From Alphaproteobacteria bacterium (lineage in GTDB: Bacteria; Pseudomonadota; Alphaproteobacteria; Rs-D84; CASDRH01): a stretch of DNA of 64,000 bases. The position numbers were made by a program, and so were the translations under genes. This document shows positions 59,928 to 64,000 of this stretch, one piece after another. The stretch covers positions 1 through 64,000 of the forward strand of contig JAOASE010000004.1 of NCBI GenBank assembly GCA_025210155.1. Reading direction: 5' to 3'. The notes below the pieces were generated by a model, which did no database searches, had not been told where the DNA came from, and saw only the letters and a list, made by a program, of their open reading frames with translations. Each line of letters begins with the position of its first letter. Positions within the stretch are counted from its first letter, which is position 1.

Positions 59928-59968
59928 TTTCTTGTGGGCATAGCCCGGGTTTAAATATTATTTATCTT

Positions 59969-62053
59969 TTATTCGCCTTTTGCTTTAGCGATAATTTCTT
60001 CTGCTACGTTGTTTGGAACTTCAGCATAGTGACTGAATACCATTCCGAACACAGCTCTACCTTGAGACATAGATCTTAAAGTATTAACGTAACCGAACAT
60101 GTTTGCTAGAGGAACTTTAGCAGTAACTACTCTAACGTTATGTCTTGTATTCATTTCAGCAACTTGACCTCTTCTAGAGTTGATGTCACCGATAATGTCA
60201 CCCATGTATTCTTCTGGAGTTTCTACTTCAACTTCCATCATAGGTTCTAGTAATTTAGGTTTCGCTGATTTAGCTGCTTCTCTGAATGCTGCTCTTGCTG
60301 CGATTTCGAATGCTAGAACTGAAGAGTCAACGTCATGGTAAGCACCGTCTTCTAATGTAGCTTTAAAGTCTTCACAAGGGAAACCTGCTAGCACACCAGT
60401 TTGCATTGCTGATTTCAAACCTTTTTCAACACCTGGGATGTATTCTTTTGGAACGTTACCACCAGTGATAGTAGATTCGAATTCAAAACCGAAACCAGGT
60501 TCTTGTGGTTCAAACTTGATCTTAACTTTCGCGAATTGACCAGATCCACCAGATTGCTTCTTGTGAGTGTAGTCTTGAGTAACTTCTTGAGAGATTGTTT
60601 CTCTGTATGCCACTTGTGGAGCACCAACGTTACATTCAACTTTAAATTCTCTTCTCATTCTGTCTACGATAATGTCTAAGTGTAACTCACCCATACCTTT
60701 AATGATTGTTTGACCAGATTCTTGATCAGTAGTAACTCTGAAAGAAGGATCTTCTTTAGACAATCTTTGAAGAGCTATAGACATTTTTTCGATGTCAGCT
60801 TTAGTTTTTGGCTCAACAGCTACTTCAATAACTGGTTCTAGAGCATCAATAGATTCTAGGATGATTTGGTGAGATGAATCAGCCAATGTATCACCTGTGT
60901 TAGTATCTTTCATACCTACTAGAGCTACGATATCACCTGCATAAGCTTCTTTGATTTCTTCTCTTGTGTTCGCGTGCATTAATAACATACGACCAATTCT
61001 TTCTTTTTTACCTTGGTTAACGTTCATCACATAAGAACCTGATTCTAGTTTACCAGAATAAACTCTTGCGAATGTTAATGAACCAACATATGGATCGTTT
61101 GCGATTTTAAATCCTAATACAGCTAGAGGTTCATCATCACTTGCTTTTCTTGCAAGAGGAACTTCTTTATTTTTAGGATCAACACCTTCGATAGATGCGA
61201 TATCTGTAGGAGCTGGTAAGTAATCAATAACAGCGTCTAATAATGGTTGAACACCTTTATTTTTAAATGCAGTACCACAAAGAACTGGGATAACCTCCAT
61301 TGTTAAAACACCTTTTCTAATAGCGCCCTTAAGCTCTTCAACAGAAATTTCACCTGTGTCTAGGTATTTTTCCATAAGTGCTTCATCCATTTCAACAGCT
61401 TTTTCTATTAGCTTTTCTCTCCATTCTGCACATTTTTCTTTTAAGTCAGCTGGAATTTCTACTACATCGTAGTTAGCACCCATTTCTTCATTAGTCCAGA
61501 TGTAAGCTTTATTTTCAACAAGATCAACTAAACCTTTGAAATTTTCTTCTGCACCAATTGGATATTGGATAGCGATACCATTTGTAGAAAGTCTATCTTG
61601 GATCATACCAACACACATTTCAAAGTCAGCACCCATTCTGTCCATTTTGTTAATGAAACACATTCTAGGAACTTTATATTTGTCTGCTTGTCTCCAAACT
61701 GTTTCTGTTTGAGATTGAACACCTGATACAGATTCGAATACTGCTACAGCACCGTCTAATACTCTAAGAGATCTTTCAACTTCCATTGTAAAGTCAACGT
61801 GGCCTGGTGTATCGATGATGTTAATTCTGTGGTCATTCCAGAAACAAGTTGTTGCAGCTGAAGTAATTGTAATACCTCTTTCTTGCTCTTGTTCCATCCA
61901 GTCCATAGTTGCTTCACCTTCGTGAACCTCACCTATTTTGTGTGATTTACCAGTGTAGAATAAAATTCTTTCAGTACATGTAGTCTTACCCGCGTCGATG
62001 TGCGCCATAATACCAATGTTTCTGTATTTTTCAATTGGTGTTTTTCTTGCCAT
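59969..62053 (-). CDS. fusA: Elongation factor G
   Basis: The 694-residue GTPase drives ribosomal translocation. G1 is AHIDAGKTT, with [17 protein letters not shown] and NKMD as further GTPase motifs. Domain IV contains [10 protein letters not shown] and the C-terminus [21 protein letters not shown]. Neither rpsL/rpsG before it nor tuf after it is present, so the str operon is broken up here. Confidence 0.98.
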   Translation of the reverse strand: MARKTPIEKYRNIGIMAHIDAGKTTCTERILFYTGKSHKIGEVHEGEATMDWMEQEQERGITITSAATTCFWNDHRINIIDTPGHVDFTMEVERSLRVLDGAVAVFESVSGVQSQTETVWRQADKYKVPRMCFINKMDRMGADFEMCVGMIQDRLSTNGIAIQYPIGAEENFKGLVDLVENKAYIWTNEEMGANYDVVEIPADLKEKCAEWREKLIEKAVEMDEALMEKYLDTGEISVEELKGAIRKGVLTMEVIPVLCGTAFKNKGVQPLLDAVIDYLPAPTDIASIEGVDPKNKEVPLARKASDDEPLAVLGFKIANDPYVGSLTFARVYSGKLESGSYVMNVNQGKKERIGRMLLMHANTREEIKEAYAGDIVALVGMKDTNTGDTLADSSHQIILESIDALEPVIEVAVEPKTKADIEKMSIALQRLSKEDPSFRVTTDQESGQTIIKGMGELHLDIIVDRMRREFKVECNVGAPQVAYRETISQEVTQDYTHKKQSGGSGQFAKVKIKFEPQEPGFGFEFESTITGGNVPKEYIPGVEKGLKSAMQTGVLAGFPCEDFKATLEDGAYHDVDSSVLAFEIAARAAFREAAKSAKPKLLEPMMEVEVETPEEYMGDIIGDINSRRGQVAEMNTRHNVRVVTAKVPLANMFGYVNTLRSMSQGRAVFGMVFSHYAEVPNNVAEEIIAKAKGE

Positions 62054-62116
62054 TTTTTGGTTTCTCCATTTTATATTCTTCGCATTGTTTTTGCGAGGTT
62101 TTTTGAAATTTCGTTT

Positions 62117-62145
62117 TTTATAACAATTTTAATTATAAATTGCAA
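62117..62145 (-). promoter_or_regulatory. Promoter of fusA
   Basis: TTGCAA and TATAAA, 17 bases apart on the minus strand; the leader then holds TCGCA/TGCGA (about 62080-62096) before GGAG and the ATG. Confidence 0.7.
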
Positions 62146-62189
62146 GCGAAAAGAATAAATATGAATAGAAAATATTAAAAGATCTATTT

Positions 62190-63527
62190 TTATTTAACTA
62201 ACAATTTTTTCAAAGTTGATTTCATTTTAAAATAAGAATGTAAACCAACTAAAAATTTAGAAAGTGACAATCCTATTATAGCACCATTAATACCAAATAA
62301 ATATGCTCCTAAATAAATTGATGATGATATACTTATAAATTGAATTAATGCACTTATTACAGAGTATTTTAATTTTCCCATAAGGCTCCATAGAGCATGT
62401 CCTTCCATTATTAAAATATGAGACATATATGAAAAACTTGTTATTAGAAGATAATTTTTACCGTATTGAATTATTTCTGGATTATCTGTGAATATGCTAA
62501 CTAAACTTCCGCCTATCAGGTAGAAAGTTGCTGAACAAGCTAAAGAATATATAATTCCAAAATTAGACACATAGTTTAATGCCTTTTTAATTCTGCTATA
62601 ATTTTTAACACCTATATTTTGCCCAACAAATGTACTTAATGCTATTGCTGAGGCAATCGTTATTATAATAAAGAAACCTTCGATCTTGGTTGCCGCTCCA
62701 ATCCCTGCTATTGCATCTAATGATATAGAAGAAATTGTTTTGTTTAAAACCACAGGGAAAAAACCTATTAGGATATAATAGAATGAAGAAGTTGCAGATA
62801 TCTTTAATACATTGTTTAGAAGTGGTTTGAAATTTTTGAATACTCTTTTATCAAGACAAAGCATATTTCCTTTTAGCATTTTAGCCGTCATGTAGACAAC
62901 TGCGACCACTCTACTTAAAGAAGTCGCTAGAGATGCGCCAAAGATTCCTGTTGCTGGTATTATGAAAAATCCGAAAATAAAAATTGGGTCTAAAATTGTG
63001 TTTGTTAAAAAACTTAATACTAGGGAATTTCTTGGAGTTTTTGAATCTCCTTTTGCAAAAAATAATTTTTCTCCAACTATTGTATAAATAACACATGGAA
63101 CTGCTAAGAACCATATGTGCATGTATTTTAAAATCATAGGCATAGATTCTTGATCCGCTCCAGTTTGTAAGAATATGTCTTTGCAAAATATCAAACCAAG
63201 AATGGAAATTAATATTCCAAAAACTATAGCTATCATTAAAATTTGTGATGAGACTATTTTTGTCTCCTCTATTTTCTTTTGACCGACATATTTACTTGAT
63301 AGATTCAGAGCTGCCATTCCGAAGCCAAATAGAAGATTTAAAACTGACATAACTATTGGGCCGATAAATCCCATTGCGATTAGAGCTTTTTTTCCTAGCA
63401 TAGATATAAAGTATGTATCTACAAATTGAAATGTCATTATCATTAACATCGCAGTCATAGCTGGAATTGCAAATTTTATTAATTGTGATTTTATATTACC
63501 TTCTGTGAAATTTATCGCTTTAGACAT
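62190..63527 (-). CDS. MATE family efflux transporter
   Basis: The 445-residue protein has about twelve membrane segments in two related halves. The start IKSQLIKFAIPAMTAMLMIMTFQFVDTYFISMLGKKALIAMGF, and the mid-repeat with PRNSLVLSFLTNTILDPIFIFGF, are typical of MATE (NorM/DinF-like) Na+- or H+-coupled drug and metabolite exporters. Substrate unknown. With a Na+-type ATPase in this genome, Na+ coupling would be logical but is not shown. Confidence 0.92.
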   Translation of the reverse strand: MSKAINFTEGNIKSQLIKFAIPAMTAMLMIMTFQFVDTYFISMLGKKALIAMGFIGPIVMSVLNLLFGFGMAALNLSSKYVGQKKIEETKIVSSQILMIAIVFGILISILGLIFCKDIFLQTGADQESMPMILKYMHIWFLAVPCVIYTIVGEKLFFAKGDSKTPRNSLVLSFLTNTILDPIFIFGFFIIPATGIFGASLATSLSRVVAVVYMTAKMLKGNMLCLDKRVFKNFKPLLNNVLKISATSSFYYILIGFFPVVLNKTISSISLDAIAGIGAATKIEGFFIIITIASAIALSTFVGQNIGVKNYSRIKKALNYVSNFGIIYSLACSATFYLIGGSLVSIFTDNPEIIQYGKNYLLITSFSYMSHILIMEGHALWSLMGKLKYSVISALIQFISISSSIYLGAYLFGINGAIIGLSLSKFLVGLHSYFKMKSTLKKLLVK

Positions 63528-63960
63528 TTCATACCTTCATTTTATATTTTATTAGCCAGATTAATATATGTATGAGATATAAAATTGCAAGATAATTCTT
63601 TTAAATTCAAATAGTATTTACCCCTATTATTTTGTCCTAATAGTATAATTATTTGGAAATATTCAGCATATTTTAAGTTTTGATAAATTGAGTCTTTTTA
63701 AAAAGATTCGACACTGTGGTTAAAGTTATGATTCAATTTTAAAAATTAAATCTTATATATGATACTCTTCCCTATAACTTGTTGAAGTAGAGATTCAATT
63801 TAAGACTCTTAAATGGCGTTTTTAGGTATCGATTCTAAATTGCTATTTTTAGGTTAAATTTGATTAATTAAAGTTATGATTCAATTTTTGTTTAGGATAT
63901 GTTTCTCTTGCTTTATTCAAAATGAAGTTGTAATTATGTGTTTATAATTAATTTAGAATT
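63528..63960. other. AT-rich intergenic region with a 21-base direct repeat
   Basis: TTAAAGTTATGATTCAATTT with one more T occurs exactly at 63720-63740 and 63868-63888. A related AGAGATTCAATTTAAGA lies between them near 63790. No terminator or convincing ORF is seen. The spacing suggests operator-like sites for a gene off the right end or for the MATE gene. Confidence 0.5.
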
Positions 63961-64000
63961 ATGGAAATTATGGGTTTTATAGAGTATATAAATAAGCATT
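63961..64000 (+). CDS. Possible start of a gene running off the window
   Basis: ATG at 63961 opens MEIMGFIEYINKH and stays open to the window end. A TATAAT box lies about 20 bases upstream. The second ATG (63970) is preceded by GGA. Too short to judge. Confidence 0.25.
   Translation, partial: MEIMGFIEYINKH

Noticed and set aside
60415-60639. A 74-codon minus-strand frame within fusA
   Set aside because: Out-of-frame shadow of elongation factor G, which is intact across the region.
62911-63186. A 91-codon minus-strand frame within the MATE gene
   Set aside because: Alternative frame of the MATE coding sequence without independent support; the MATE frame is uninterrupted.

Overview
The window looks like part of the chromosome of a strongly AT-rich Gram-negative bacterium, most likely an alphaproteobacterium. 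Three things point there. The ribosomal cluster ends rpsM-rpsK-rpoA-rplQ with no rpsD. The fatty-acid genes follow the order fabD-fabG-acpP-fabF-mltG. There are also outer-membrane markers (kdsB, an autotransporter, a secretin-like lipoprotein). Pilin-like proteins starting with GRSMIEMLGVL, and the low GC content, recall uncultured host-associated alphaproteobacteria; that placement is my inference from memory and was not tested. Nearly all genes run on the minus strand.

Region 1 (25-7363) is a tRNA-Pro gene with a 7.2-kb integrated element in its 3' end, bounded by a 19-bp repeat (18/19 identical). It carries a large serine recombinase, an ApaLI-like restriction endonuclease with its methyltransferase, a possible replication initiator, a SpoVG-like protein, two unknown ORFs and a RelA/SpoT-domain protein. 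The recombinase reading frame ends inside the tRNA. If the element circularises, the frame would continue into 25 further codons now stranded at the other end of the element.

Region 2 (7328-16024) holds an MBOAT/SGNH O-acetylation pair, fur with a Fur box, a flavodoxin-like protein, a DUF397-like protein and a large autotransporter with an internally duplicated passenger.

Region 3 (16178-23895) is an N-type F-ATPase operon in the order atpDCQRBEFAG. It has no separate delta gene, and its c subunit carries a Na+-type two-carboxylate site. Unusually wide internal gaps hold members of an interspersed repeat family and two short leader ORFs.

Region 4 (23922-31000) holds an ECF sigma/anti-sigma/EF-hand/metal-sensor-like operon, tRNA-Arg with a duplicated 3' end, an SDR/TetR pair with a 20-bp palindromic operator, and two secreted proteins. 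It also has a second AtpQ/AtpR-like pair behind a CoA-ligase-like gene.

Region 5 (31012-44304) is the fatty-acid cluster plus mltG, a HIT protein and kdsB. It is interrupted by two type-IV-pilin-like Cys-repeat proteins and by an operon ending in a secretin-like lipoprotein. Both pilin-like genes start behind the same hairpin, which buries their ribosome-binding site.

Region 6 (44662-63527) is the S10-spc-alpha ribosomal cluster, a convergent unknown gene, a candidate structured RNA, fusA and a MATE transporter. The last 470 bases are AT-rich and mostly non-coding.
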